Shown: positions 36,473 to 45,767, counted from the stretch's first letter. The stretch is DNA of 64,000 nucleotides from an uncultured Acidobacteriia bacterium (GCA_903875575.1 CAIQWJ010000041.1:1-64000), one strand, 5' to 3'. Notes: generated by a model from the letters alone, not told the origin. Program-made: numbers and translations.

Positions 36473-36754
36473 TCAGTCCCTGATGGGGATCGCATCTTCG
36501 GCACCTGGGCATAGGCGTCGGTCGGGTTGTCCGGCAATTTTGAGACTGGCCATCGGGCGCAGCGGGAAATTGACGCTGCAACCTTTAATGTATAGGCCGC
36601 TGGCGCCATTCCGCAGGTTGCCGCAGTTGAAACGGCTGTCGGGTGTAATTGGTGGCTTCCGCTGGCTGCACGATCGAAGTTTGCCGCCGAGCGCGATTCC
36701 TGTCACCCCAAAGAACACAAGACAGACACCTGCCGTCTGGACCGCAGACGACAC
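36473..36754 (-). CDS. Candidate small exported protein
   Basis: A 93-codon frame beginning with GTG, in an otherwise gene-free 420-base gap (36392-36813). The N-terminus has a hydrophobic stretch (AGVCLVFFGVTGIALGG, residues 8-24) like a signal or membrane anchor, then a polar chain with four further cysteines (RSCSQ, FNCGN, KGCSV, RLCPG). Codon third positions are mildly GC-rich, as in real genes nearby. No clear ribosome site and no recognised family. It would converge with ppk1 and diverge from the VWFA gene. Confidence 0.3.
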   Translation of the reverse strand: MSSAVQTAGVCLVFFGVTGIALGGKLRSCSQRKPPITPDSRFNCGNLRNGASGLYIKGCSVNFPLRPMASLKIAGQPDRRLCPGAEDAIPIRD

Positions 36755-36813
36755 GTCCCGCGCAACGTAGCACGGATACGCGCCATCGGGCCGTAACGCA
36801 GATAATAGAATCC

Positions 36814-38832
36814 ATGCGCGTCAGACGGTTTGCAATCTTGTTCTGCCTCACGGTACTCCTTGCGGTTTCCCAGTCGCCCGCGCCAACCCCGGTTTCCGCG
36901 GCCGATCCCGTCATCCGGGTCTCCGTCAACCTGGTGCAGATCGACGCCGTGGTCACCGACTCCAAAGGTCGTCACATCGCCGGTCTCGGCCCCGACGACT
37001 TCCAGGTCTTCGAAGACGGCAAGCCTCAGAAGGTCACGCACTTGTCGTACATGGATGCCACGCCGCCTCCGGCACCGCCGCCTGTCGCTCCACCCGTTCC
37101 CGGAAGGAAGCCTGCATCCCCCGACGAAGTGGTTGCAGCGCCCGCCCGCAAGCCGCGCAAGGACGACGTCCACCGCGCGCTGGTCTTCCTCGTGGACGAC
37201 ATCCACACCTCGCCGGAAGACCTCATCCAGCTCAAGCCTGTTGCGAAGAAATTCGTTAATGAGCAGGTGGCCCCGGGAGATCTGGTCTCCATCGCGGCGG
37301 TTCGCGGCGGCATGGGTTTTTACGAGCAGTTCACCAGCGATCGCAGCGTCCTCAATGCGGCGGTGGAGAGCCTCGCAAAGCGCGTGGGCGGTAGTTCCGA
37401 TGCCGTCGACGAAAGTGAAGCTGGTGCCGGTTGTTTGCGCGCCCAGATGCTGTTCGACGCCGTCATGGGCAAACTGGGTTGGGCCATTCAATCGCTCAAT
37501 GAGCTGCCGGGGCGCAAAGCGATCGTTCTGTTCTCCGATGGCCTCGAGATCCCGCGCCAAAGTTGCCCCTTCGAAGCCCAGGCCATGACGGACAGCATGC
37601 AGCGTCTCGCAGACCAGAGCAACCGTTCAGGCGTTGCCATTTATGCCATCGACTCACGCGGTTTGACCACAAACGCGATCACCGCCAGCATGAACGTTTC
37701 CGGCAGGGGTGCCATGGGAATGGGCAGGGCAATGAGTGCGCACTCCCTCGCCCTCCAGGAAACCTCAGATTTTCTGGCCGACGAAACCGGCGGCATCTTC
37801 TTCCGCAACACAAACGGCCTGAGCGAGGCCCTGGGTAAATCTGTGGCTGATATGAGCGGCTACTACCTCATCGGCTTCCAGCCCCAGCGCAACGATTTCG
37901 AGCTGAAGAACGGTGCCGCGGTCTATCACAAGGTGTCAATCAGGCTGCGGCGCTCGGGCCTTTCCGTTCGCTTCGGCCGCGGCTTCCTCGGTACGCCGGA
38001 TGCCACGGACTCCGGCGCACCGCCAACGCCTGCCCAGGAACTGGCGCACGCCCTGATTTCGCCCTTCGATACCGGCGGCATCCGCGTTCGTCTGACGCCT
38101 CTCTACACGGCGCCGGTTCCGGGCCCGAATGGCGAACGACGCCCCACCATCATGAAAGCGCTGCTGGCCATCGATGGCAGCACGCTGGGTCTCGCCGATG
38201 AACCCGACAACAGGAAGAAAATAGTTCTGGAAGTCCTTGCCGCCGCCTATCGGGCAGATAATACGCCGATCGGCACGCGCTCCCGGGAGTACACGATATC
38301 GCTGCCCGTCGAAGACATCGGAAGGCTGTCGAAGGGGCTCACATACCAGACTGAGATCGAGCTTCCAAAATCGGGTGCCTACCAGCTTCGGGTGGCGGTT
38401 CGGGACGGCAAAACGGGTAACCTTGGTTCGGCCAACGCCTTCGTGATGGTGCCGGATTTCAACCGCCCTCACATCACTTTGTCTAGTCTCATGCTCACCA
38501 GTGCCGCGGGTGGCGACACGCTTTCTCAGGCGGCCGCACGCGAATTCAAGCCTGGTGCGAACATCGCCTACGCCTGCGAAGTCTACGGGTCGAAGGCCGG
38601 TGCCGAGACCGAGCTTCGGCTGTTCCGCGATGGTGTGCAGGTCCTGGCGACTCCCGCCGTTGCAAAGAGCCCGGTTGCCGGAGCGAAGGGAATTCCTTTT
38701 GTCGGCAAGCTGGAATTGCCCACGACCCTGGCTGAGGGTGATTACCAGGTGCAGGTGATCGCGCGTGACCCTCTGGCCCCCGCGAAGCAACAGACGACCT
38801 CGCAGTGGACCGACCTCACGCTGGTGAAGTAG
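36814..38832 (+). CDS. Exported VWFA-related protein of the acidobacterial type
   Basis: A 672-residue secreted protein. Signal peptide MRVRRFAILFCLTVLLAVSQSPAPTPVSA. The mature part starts with the conserved RVSVNLVQIDAVVTDSKGRHIAGLGPDDFQVFEDGK and then a Pro/Ala-rich hinge. A von Willebrand A-like domain follows (LVFLVDDIHTSPEDLIQLKPVA ... GRKAIVLFSDGLE ... YAIDSRGL), ending with SDFLADETGGIFFRNTNGL. The C-terminal half is beta-rich. ATG at 36814 was chosen because it begins the signal peptide; earlier frames are not protein-like. Proteins of this kind are multicopy in Acidobacteria, and their function is unknown, likely surface binding. Confidence 0.8.
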   Translation: MRVRRFAILFCLTVLLAVSQSPAPTPVSAADPVIRVSVNLVQIDAVVTDSKGRHIAGLGPDDFQVFEDGKPQKVTHLSYMDATPPPAPPPVAPPVPGRKPASPDEVVAAPARKPRKDDVHRALVFLVDDIHTSPEDLIQLKPVAKKFVNEQVAPGDLVSIAAVRGGMGFYEQFTSDRSVLNAAVESLAKRVGGSSDAVDESEAGAGCLRAQMLFDAVMGKLGWAIQSLNELPGRKAIVLFSDGLEIPRQSCPFEAQAMTDSMQRLADQSNRSGVAIYAIDSRGLTTNAITASMNVSGRGAMGMGRAMSAHSLALQETSDFLADETGGIFFRNTNGLSEALGKSVADMSGYYLIGFQPQRNDFELKNGAAVYHKVSIRLRRSGLSVRFGRGFLGTPDATDSGAPPTPAQELAHALISPFDTGGIRVRLTPLYTAPVPGPNGERRPTIMKALLAIDGSTLGLADEPDNRKKIVLEVLAAAYRADNTPIGTRSREYTISLPVEDIGRLSKGLTYQTEIELPKSGAYQLRVAVRDGKTGNLGSANAFVMVPDFNRPHITLSSLMLTSAAGGDTLSQAAAREFKPGANIAYACEVYGSKAGAETELRLFRDGVQVLATPAVAKSPVAGAKGIPFVGKLELPTTLAEGDYQVQVIARDPLAPAKQQTTSQWTDLTLVK

Positions 38833-39576
38833 CTACCAGGGCAGGACATGATCGGCACACCACCACATGTGGGGTTCCACGCGCAACAGGCCCGCTTTGA
38901 CGGCCGGGTCATCAATCAGAGCCGCTTCTGCTTCGGCGCGTGCGCCAGGCCGAAAAACGACGATGCCCGCCAGTTCCTGGACGCCGCCATCGTCCACTGA
39001 GCCCGCCGCAGCCAGACGTCCTGTCTTTCGCAGCCCTTCGATAAACTGTTCATGCGCAGCCAGCAGAGAAGCGCGTTTGGCAGCCAGCTTGGCCCAGGCT
39101 ACGCCGTGATAAAGCATCAGGAACGGTCGCGTCTGCATGTTCTCCGGGGTGGAGGGATTGCTCTTGTGAAGCCGGAAATACTCCGTGCCAATTTCCGGCG
39201 GACCATGCCAGGCGAACGTATCCACCAAATTACGGTGACCCACCACGGTGGGGTCGCCTTCCGCGATCGCTTTGGCCTGCCCGAGCGACGCCGCCTTCAT
39301 GACGAAGATGCCGCTGATGGTAACGGGCGTATCGTCGAATGGACCGGCCGCGACCAAAACGCCGTCATCGGCCATCTTCTGGATGTTGGCCATGTGGGCC
39401 GCCTGCATGCGCTCACCTTCGTCTTTAGGAAGAGCCGTGCGCGCGGGATCAGGTCGCAGGCAGACCAAATAATAGATTGATTCTGAGTTGGACGCCGCAA
39501 TTACGGACGCACAAAGGCACAACGCCAGGGAAACAAGACAAGTGCGGTTTGTTAGGCGATGAGTTCGGCGGAACAT
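38833..39576 (-). CDS. Exported protein with two tandem YCII-related domains
   Basis: A 247-residue protein with a signal peptide (hydrophobic CLVSLALCLCASVIA, about residues 13-27) followed by two copies of the YCII fold. The first copy runs from YYLVCLRPDPARTALP to about residue 130, with HMANIQKMADDGVLVAAGPFDD. The second starts at PFLMLYHGVAWAKLAAKRASLLAAHEQFIEGLRKTGRLAAAGSVDD. YCII domains carry a His-Asp pair and are found in small cytosolic enzymes; export and duplication are unusual. Each copy keeps the H-x(n)-GP/GS-D pattern. It converges with the VWFA gene with no gap after that gene's stop. Confidence 0.7.
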   Translation of the reverse strand: MFRRTHRLTNRTCLVSLALCLCASVIAASNSESIYYLVCLRPDPARTALPKDEGERMQAAHMANIQKMADDGVLVAAGPFDDTPVTISGIFVMKAASLGQAKAIAEGDPTVVGHRNLVDTFAWHGPPEIGTEYFRLHKSNPSTPENMQTRPFLMLYHGVAWAKLAAKRASLLAAHEQFIEGLRKTGRLAAAGSVDDGGVQELAGIVVFRPGARAEAEAALIDDPAVKAGLLRVEPHMWWCADHVLPW

Positions 39577-39766
39577 GCGTGGCGTCTCCTGTATTTTCTC
39601 GCAGTGTCTCACATCAGTGTGCGCTTAGTTGCTTTCGCCGTTTCTCTGTGGCGTAATGCGTCCCCCACGTTCCAACAGAGCATCGTTGGGTATCGCAAGG
39701 CCGTAAGAGATGGCCAGAAGTACGCTGCCGATATCTGGAAACAGCGCAGGGAAGTGCCTGCGATAA

Positions 39767-41239
39767 TTGTCGAACGTGCCCAGCCGCAGAGTCTGTCTCT
39801 TCCTGATCGCCGCCGTCTTTGCAATATCACGGCTCCTCTATTTCCTCTGGGGGGTCCGGTTTGACACTGAGACTCTCAGTTTCTATTTCCAGGTGATCGA
39901 TCCCCTGTTGCTCAAAGTTGACTTCTGGCGCAGCATTCTTTACCTGGAATGGCAGGTTCCGGTATTTAACATCTTTCTCGGCACCGTGCTGAAGTTATTT
40001 CCTTCGCACACCGCCGAAGCGTTTCAGGCTGTGTATTTGGGGCTTGGGCTGGTTCTCTCGTTCAGCCTCTTTGAGTTGATGCGCGTATTTCGCGTGGACC
40101 TACGCATTGCCACGGTCCTGATTCTGTTCTTCATCCTCAGCCCCTCGGCCATCCTCTACGAGAACATTCTGTTTTACGAGTATCCACTGACTGTGTTGTT
40201 CTGCGTCGCTGCCTTATTCCTCCACCGCTTCGCCAGCCAGGGAAAAACGCGCGACGCCTTGGTGTTTTTCTGTTCGCTGGGCCTCATTTCAGGCCTGCGC
40301 GGCGCATATCACCTGCTTTGGTACGTTGCGATTGTATCCGCCGTGGCCTGGACGCTTGGCAAGTGGCGGACCCGCATCATCTGGGCCGCCGCGATTCCCT
40401 CTTTGCTGCTCACCGCTCTGTATGCGAAGAATCTCGTGGCTTTTGGGAGTCTTGCCCCGGGAGCGAGGACACTGGCCGGACAGAACTTCGTCAGGATGGC
40501 GACGGACCTGGTGCCCGTCGATGAAATCAACCGAATGATCGCAGCCGGCGAAATTTCTCCGCTTCTGCATTACGATCTGTTCGCCATGGGGAAAGATTTT
40601 GACTCCGATCCGGGACAGAGCCCGGTGGCAAGGATCGTGCCTGTCCCCCCCGAAACAGGTATTCCCATTCTGGACGACTGTCGAAAATCTACAGGCAGCT
40701 TCAACTGGAACTGCACCTGGGCCGGCGACGTAGTTTCCGCCTACCGGCGGGACGCCATGGTCGTTTTCCGCGCTCACCCGGAAGCCTGGGTGGGTGCCGT
40801 GCGCGCCAACCTCGCCCGTTACTTCCATCCGGACACAGATGGTTGGCCTTTCGATGGGCGGCAGGACCTTCGGAACCCTAAGGTCCTTGCCCGGCTTCTG
40901 ACCCTCTATCGCCTGATCACGGCGGGCGAAGGTTTGACGGCATCCGGGCGTCCCTGGCTGGCATATATATGGGTGACCGCTTTAATAGTCTTTGGGGTGT
41001 GGCGCGTTCGGGACTGGATTACCGGAATCGTGAGCAAGACTGCCTTGCGCGATGATGCCGATGGCATTGTGCTGACATTCATGCTGGCCAACATTCTGTT
41101 TCTGTCGCCGGTTGTGATCCTTCTGAGCTGCGGGGATCAGAATCGCTACCGCAGCGAGATTTCCGCATTCTTTCCTGTTCTGCTGGGCCTCGCGCTGGAG
41201 AGGTTTCGCCGTTTCAAAGCCGAGGCATCCGGCGTTTAG
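39767..41239 (+). CDS. Polytopic membrane protein, GT-C glycosyltransferase-like
   Basis: A 490-residue integral membrane protein with roughly ten hydrophobic segments, a long periplasmic loop (about 215-365), and a final group of helices. The layout of N-terminal helices, short loops rich in Asp/Glu (RFDTETLSFYFQVID) and a large later loop resembles GT-C dolichyl- or polyprenyl-phosphate-sugar glycosyltransferases, but no diagnostic motif is certain. The furthest start is TTG at 39767; GTG at 39776 is an alternative. No glycan gene is adjacent. It converges with the sulfatase genes. Confidence 0.55.
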   Translation: MSNVPSRRVCLFLIAAVFAISRLLYFLWGVRFDTETLSFYFQVIDPLLLKVDFWRSILYLEWQVPVFNIFLGTVLKLFPSHTAEAFQAVYLGLGLVLSFSLFELMRVFRVDLRIATVLILFFILSPSAILYENILFYEYPLTVLFCVAALFLHRFASQGKTRDALVFFCSLGLISGLRGAYHLLWYVAIVSAVAWTLGKWRTRIIWAAAIPSLLLTALYAKNLVAFGSLAPGARTLAGQNFVRMATDLVPVDEINRMIAAGEISPLLHYDLFAMGKDFDSDPGQSPVARIVPVPPETGIPILDDCRKSTGSFNWNCTWAGDVVSAYRRDAMVVFRAHPEAWVGAVRANLARYFHPDTDGWPFDGRQDLRNPKVLARLLTLYRLITAGEGLTASGRPWLAYIWVTALIVFGVWRVRDWITGIVSKTALRDDADGIVLTFMLANILFLSPVVILLSCGDQNRYRSEISAFFPVLLGLALERFRRFKAEASGV

Positions 41240-41272
41240 CCGTCAAACCAAAAGTTGCGCAGAAGCCTGGGA

Positions 41273-42667
41273 CTATTTCGCTGCCGGTGCCGGTGTCGGG
41301 TACGCGCCGGTTGCGGTAGCCGGATTCGCCTTACGCGCCTGTTGCTCCGCATAGGCCTTGCGCACCTGTTCCGGGAAGGTCTTCACCATTTCATCGATGT
41401 GCGTCTGAATTGTCGCCACGATCTGGGGATTCTCTCCGGCAACATCGTAGCTTTCATCCGGATCCACAGCAAGGTTATACAGCTCCGGTTTGGGCAGCAA
41501 AAAGCTGTGGCGTCCGCCCGCGGGCGCCGGCGTATAGGCCGCGGTATTGTGACGCGCGATATGCAGTTTCCAGTTCATCCAGCGGGCGCACTGCAGATCC
41601 CAATTGTCGAAATACAGCAGCGGGGCTCGCTCAATGGAAGGCCTGTCCCCGTGAATCAACGACCAGATATTGATGCCATCGAGGGGTTTTGCAGGCAGCG
41701 TGGCATTGCACAGTCCAGCCACAGTGGGGAAGATGTCCAGCATGGAAGCCAGCCCCTCGCAAACGCGTCCCGCCGGAATCCGTCCTTTCCAGCGTGCAAT
41801 GAAGGGTTCCCGGACTCCGCCTTCGTAGGTGGTGTTCTTTCGTCCGCGCAGCTTCCCCGGGCTCCCCTGGTACCAGGGACCGTTATCGCTCGTGCACATG
41901 ATGATCGTGTCCTGCTCCAGCCCGTTACGCTTCAGGGACGTCATGATCTCGCCCAGGCTCCAGTCGAGCTCCTCCACCACATCCCCATACAGCCCTTCCG
42001 CAGACTTGCCCCGGAAGCGCGCAGACGCGCCCAGCGGGATATGCGGGAACGTCTGCGGCATATACAGGAAGAACGGCGAACCCTTGGACCGGTCGATAAA
42101 CTTCGTCGCCTGCTCTGTGTACTTCGCCGTCAGCGAGTCGAGATCCGCCGTCTCTTCGACCACCTCCCTGTTGTGCAGGAGTGGTCTGGGATTCATGTCG
42201 TTGCTGTAGGGTATGCCAAAGTACTCGTCGAAGCCGCGGCTGTTCGGCATGTACTGGTCGGGCCGGCCAAGGTGCCACTTTCCGACGCACATGGTGTTAT
42301 AGCCGCGCGCCTTCAGCGTATCTGCCAGCGTGGTCTCATCCAGGTTCAGGCCACCGGTATCGGTTGGAAAGAAAACAGTCGGCACCCCCACCCGCGTGGG
42401 ATAGCGGCCTGTCAGCAGCGCGGCACGGGAAGGCGAACACACAGGGTCCGCTGACGAGAAATTGGTAAAGCGAACGCCCTCCGCTGCCAGGCGATCGAAG
42501 TTCGGCGTGCGGATCTTTGATCCGTAAGAACCCAGATCGCCGTATCCAAGGTCATCGCACAACATGAAGATGATGTTGGGTGTGCGGGCCGGTGCCGCAA
42601 CCATCTGCGAACCAACCGCCGCACCTGCCAGTGTGAGCAGATGCCTGCGTGTCATCGGATTTGTCAT
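41273..42667 (-). CDS. Tat-exported sulfatase (type I, formylglycine-dependent)
   Basis: A 464-residue sulfatase. MTRRHLLTLAGAA is a Tat signal. IIFMLCDDLGYGD carries the first calcium ligands, and CSPSRAALLTGR (Cys77) is the canonical C-x-P-S-R site matured to formylglycine. VGKWHLG and CTSDNGPW supply further active-site residues. It probably removes sulfate esters from polysaccharides in the periplasm or outside. The ATG overlaps the stop of the upstream sulfatase as ATGA, so the two are translated together. No formylglycine-generating enzyme gene is in the window. Confidence 0.93.
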   Translation of the reverse strand: MTNPMTRRHLLTLAGAAVGSQMVAAPARTPNIIFMLCDDLGYGDLGSYGSKIRTPNFDRLAAEGVRFTNFSSADPVCSPSRAALLTGRYPTRVGVPTVFFPTDTGGLNLDETTLADTLKARGYNTMCVGKWHLGRPDQYMPNSRGFDEYFGIPYSNDMNPRPLLHNREVVEETADLDSLTAKYTEQATKFIDRSKGSPFFLYMPQTFPHIPLGASARFRGKSAEGLYGDVVEELDWSLGEIMTSLKRNGLEQDTIIMCTSDNGPWYQGSPGKLRGRKNTTYEGGVREPFIARWKGRIPAGRVCEGLASMLDIFPTVAGLCNATLPAKPLDGINIWSLIHGDRPSIERAPLLYFDNWDLQCARWMNWKLHIARHNTAAYTPAPAGGRHSFLLPKPELYNLAVDPDESYDVAGENPQIVATIQTHIDEMVKTFPEQVRKAYAEQQARKANPATATGAYPTPAPAAK

Positions 42668-44130
42668 GCGGGATCCTCTGGCAGATGTTTATTGTAGCCC
42701 CGCGAAATATCGACGGGGTCTTCAAAAAACACCAATCGATCATTCTCCGCCACGAAATCGTCAACCAGGCCGCGTAGCCGCTTCAGTGTGTCCCTGTAAT
42801 TTGAATCTCCGGCCAGGTTCCGAACTTCGTCCGGATCGGCCTGAATATCGAACAGTTCCTCAATGGGCTTCTCGACTGCGGCGAACAGCGCCTGCTCTTT
42901 CGTGAGCTTGCCCTGCCGGGCCCAATCCTTGACCAGGTTCCACGTCGGATAATTCTGCTCCTTGTATTCGTTGTGCTGCATATAAGGAGTCCCGGGCAGG
43001 TAGTTCCGGATGTATTTGAACTCCTTTGTGCGCACGGCCCGCATCCGGTCGATGGAGGTGTCCATGCGGTCGCGCGCGGCGAAAACGTGTGGGCGGGGAC
43101 GATAGGCGGCACCGAAGATATCCTGTCCCTGCATGGCGACGGCCGGGGGCCGGATGCCAGCGAATCCGAGTAATGTCGGTGCAATATCGATTGCGCTCAC
43201 GAAGCGGTCATCGACCGTTCCCGCCGCAAAACCGGATGGTGCGTGTCCGACGGGAAATCGGAGCATCAGCGGAATGTGCATGCCGCCGTCGTAGAGGAAC
43301 TGCTTGCCGCGAAATAGTGGTCCGTGGTCGCTTGAGACCACAACCACGGTATTCTCCGCAAGGCCGTCGGCCTCGAGTCGCGCCAGAACCTGTCCGAGGT
43401 AGCCGTCGCACAATGAGATCGCATCCAGGTAGTTCGCATACTCATCGCGCACGATGGGGCTATCCGGGTTATAGGCCGCCAGTTTCAGCTTGGCAGGATC
43501 CACGAGTTCGGATTGCGGCCGCTGTCGCGCCACCTTCCAGCCGTCGCCTTTGTGCGTTTCAAAAATCGTGATGTGTGCAAAGAATGGCTGGCCATCTTTG
43601 CGCTGCTTCCAGTCGTAGCCATCGAAGAAGACAGCTTTGTCCCTTGCATTGGAATGGAAGTTCAGGTCGATCTTGCCATCGCCGGCGGCACCCTTCAGAC
43701 CCTTCCTGGCGCCGGGCGGCGGCTGCAGATTGCAGGTAAAGTATCCGGCGTCGCGGAACCAGTCGCAGACATGTTTGGCGGGTGCCGCAAGCTGGGTCTT
43801 GTGCCAATCCCAGGTACGGTGATTGTGGGCTCCAATGTTGTTCTGATAGCGCCCGGTCATGAGGGCGGATCGGCTGGCCGAACAGACGGGAGCCGCGCAG
43901 AATGCATTCGTAAAGCGTATTCCCTGTCTGGCGAACCGGTCGATGTTGGGTGTCCTGACAAGGGGCTCGCCATAACAGGCAAAGTTAGGCCCGGTGTCTT
44001 CCAGAATCACGTAAAGGACGTTCGGGTGGTTCCTCGTGCCGGTATTCTGCGCGCTGGCAGCGCCGGTGGTGCTGAGCACGCTAACCGCGCCTAATCCCTT
44101 CTCAAGAAGATCACGTCGCGAAATCGCCAT
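42664..44130 (-). CDS. Tat-exported sulfatase (type I), C-x-A-x-R variant
   Basis: A 488-residue sulfatase distantly related to its neighbour. MAISRRDLLEKGLGAVSVLS is a Tat signal. VLYVILEDTGPNFACYG replaces the usual DD metal site with ED, and CSASRSALMTGR (Cys83) has Ala instead of Pro in the formylglycine motif, which some maturases accept. VVVVSSDHGPLFRGKQFLYDGG is the conserved second metal region. N-sulfoglucosamine sulfohydrolase-like enzymes share this variant. The message continues into the second sulfatase. Confidence 0.9.
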   Translation of the reverse strand: MAISRRDLLEKGLGAVSVLSTTGAASAQNTGTRNHPNVLYVILEDTGPNFACYGEPLVRTPNIDRFARQGIRFTNAFCAAPVCSASRSALMTGRYQNNIGAHNHRTWDWHKTQLAAPAKHVCDWFRDAGYFTCNLQPPPGARKGLKGAAGDGKIDLNFHSNARDKAVFFDGYDWKQRKDGQPFFAHITIFETHKGDGWKVARQRPQSELVDPAKLKLAAYNPDSPIVRDEYANYLDAISLCDGYLGQVLARLEADGLAENTVVVVSSDHGPLFRGKQFLYDGGMHIPLMLRFPVGHAPSGFAAGTVDDRFVSAIDIAPTLLGFAGIRPPAVAMQGQDIFGAAYRPRPHVFAARDRMDTSIDRMRAVRTKEFKYIRNYLPGTPYMQHNEYKEQNYPTWNLVKDWARQGKLTKEQALFAAVEKPIEELFDIQADPDEVRNLAGDSNYRDTLKRLRGLVDDFVAENDRLVFFEDPVDISRGYNKHLPEDPA

Positions 44131-44186
44131 AGGGACAGATTATCCTGGTACGGCCATGCGTGGGGTGCTTTTTGCAGGGGTAACGC

Positions 44187-44219
44187 AAAAAAAGGGCAAG
44201 AGACGAGTGTCTCCTGCCC
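44187..44219 (-). terminator. Strong intrinsic terminator ending the cytochrome locus
   Basis: Read on the minus strand, an 11-bp stem with one mismatch (gggcaggagac / gtctcttgccc, loop actc) is followed directly by TTTTTTT (44193-44187). It lies 23 bases after the small cytochrome c gene. Confidence 0.9.
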
Positions 44220-44241
44220 CTTCCGAAAACAAAGACCGCTG

Positions 44242-44568
44242 TTACTTCTTCAGCGAACGAATATACGCCACAACGTCGTCAATCGCGGAACCGGTCACGT
44301 TCTTGGCTGCCGGCATTTTGCCTTTGCCCGCCGTGATGACGGTCTTGATATCGGCGTCGCTCTTACCCTGGATTGCGGCGTCAGAGAGGACCGGGATGGC
44401 TACGCCAAACGACTTGGCGACTGCGGCGTTCGGGGTGGCCCCGCCTTCGCCGTGGCACATTTTGCAGGACTTGCCAAATACCTCGGCTCCATTCTTAACA
44501 TCCGCCGCAAGGGCGACACCGGCGACGGTTGCGGTCAGGGCAACAAACGTAACGATCAGTTTCTTCAT
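44242..44568 (-). CDS. Periplasmic monohaem cytochrome c (class I)
   Basis: A 108-residue protein with a signal peptide (MKKLIVTFVALTATVAGVALA) and one c-type haem in GKSCKMCHGEGG (about residues 32-43). The downstream Met candidate is in GKMPAAKN. This is a small soluble electron shuttle. AAGGAG lies 6 bases before the ATG, the best ribosome site in this locus. It is the last gene before the terminator and follows the tetrahaem gene after a 71-base gap. By position it could carry electrons between the multihaem proteins. Confidence 0.92.
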   Translation of the reverse strand: MKKLIVTFVALTATVAGVALAADVKNGAEVFGKSCKMCHGEGGATPNAAVAKSFGVAIPVLSDAAIQGKSDADIKTVITAGKGKMPAAKNVTGSAIDDVVAYIRSLKK

Positions 44569-44639
44569 AAATCTCCTTCTGCTCTGTAATTATATCTGTC
44601 GCGCAGGCCAATCGGCACGCGCGGGTCCGTTAAAGTTTC

Positions 44640-45767
44640 CTAATTCGTCTTCTGCTCGTTCAGGAACGCCAGCATGTCCGCCATCTCGCCGGCTTTGAAG
44701 GTCGGCCATGGAATATTCTTCTGTTCCATCATGTTCTTCATCTGTGGACCATGGCTCCATATAACAGAGACCATTCGAATGGGGTTAAAGGTTCCAGCTT
44801 GTTCCGCCAGTTTCGGTCCCGGCCCCGCTCCCGCGTGACATTCGGTACATCGTTTCGCCTCAAACACCTTCTTGCCGCGAACGGCGCTGCCGTTGACTCC
44901 GAAGAACTGACCGGCCCAGTAGTAGCCCAGAACCGACCTCATCTCGTCGCCTTCGAACCGTGGCGGCTTGTTGTGCAGAAAGGAAGCGTGATTCCACATG
45001 GAAGCCGCTATGCTCGTCAGCGTCGATTCTTTGGCCGCGATCTTGCTCGGGTCATGACAAGTCGCGCACCCGCGCGACGTAAACAGGCTGGCACCTGTCT
45101 CTCCCGCCAGAATATGGAACTTCGGCTTCTCGGCGCGTGCCGCCGCGGAACTCGTGCGGATGTAAACCAGGAGATCCGTCATCTCCTGCGAGTTCAGCGT
45201 AGGCCACTTGAAATTCTTCCGCTGGACTTCGTCCCACATATCGGACGAATGGTTCCAGTTGGCGCTCACCAGTGCAACCGGATCGGAGAGTCCCTGCCAC
45301 AAACTCAGCGGCTTGGCCTTGGGATTGACCGGCGTCGTAATGCCGTGGCACTTCGCGCAGGCTTTCTCGGTGAAGAGTTCCTTGCCGCGGGCAGCGTCCC
45401 CGGCCTTCTCAAAGAAGCGCGAGGCGTAGAGCATCGCCAGCAGATCGGCCGCATCGTTCACGGTCAGCCTGCCCACGGTCACGTTGCGCTCGGTTCCCTT
45501 GGCCCACATCCCCGGCGCGTGATTCCACATGGTGCTGGCCAGTTCCGCCGGCGTGAAAGCCCGGTCCAGGACGCGCAGCAAGTTGGGGCCAATTTTGCCC
45601 CCTCTGCCGTTCAGTTCATGGCACTGGATACAGCCCATATCGACGAATACCTTCTCGCCGCGCACCGAATCCATATCGGGAATACCGGCCGCCAGTGCGG
45701 TGGCAGAACACCCGGCGAAGAACAACACAGCCATCGACAACGCCGTTAGCCAAACGGATTTTCTCAT
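44640..45767 (-). CDS. Tetrahaem cytochrome c made of four tandem domains
   Basis: A 375-residue exported protein with a hydrophobic leader ending FFAGC-S, which may be a lipobox (lipid anchor on Cys20). Four CXXCH sites: Cys46-His50, Cys137-His141, Cys234-His238 and Cys307-His311. Each is followed about 30-35 residues later by a W-x-H motif and then Met or Leu: MWNHAPGM (80-87), WNHSSDM (171-177), MWNHASFL (257-264), WSHGPQM (337-343). Each domain ends in a GEM/SQEM-like helix. This looks like fourfold duplication of one class I cytochrome c unit. The ATG overlaps the porin stop as ATGA, tying its expression to the porin. Confidence 0.9.
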   Translation of the reverse strand: MRKSVWLTALSMAVLFFAGCSATALAAGIPDMDSVRGEKVFVDMGCIQCHELNGRGGKIGPNLLRVLDRAFTPAELASTMWNHAPGMWAKGTERNVTVGRLTVNDAADLLAMLYASRFFEKAGDAARGKELFTEKACAKCHGITTPVNPKAKPLSLWQGLSDPVALVSANWNHSSDMWDEVQRKNFKWPTLNSQEMTDLLVYIRTSSAAARAEKPKFHILAGETGASLFTSRGCATCHDPSKIAAKESTLTSIAASMWNHASFLHNKPPRFEGDEMRSVLGYYWAGQFFGVNGSAVRGKKVFEAKRCTECHAGAGPGPKLAEQAGTFNPIRMVSVIWSHGPQMKNMMEQKNIPWPTFKAGEMADMLAFLNEQKTN

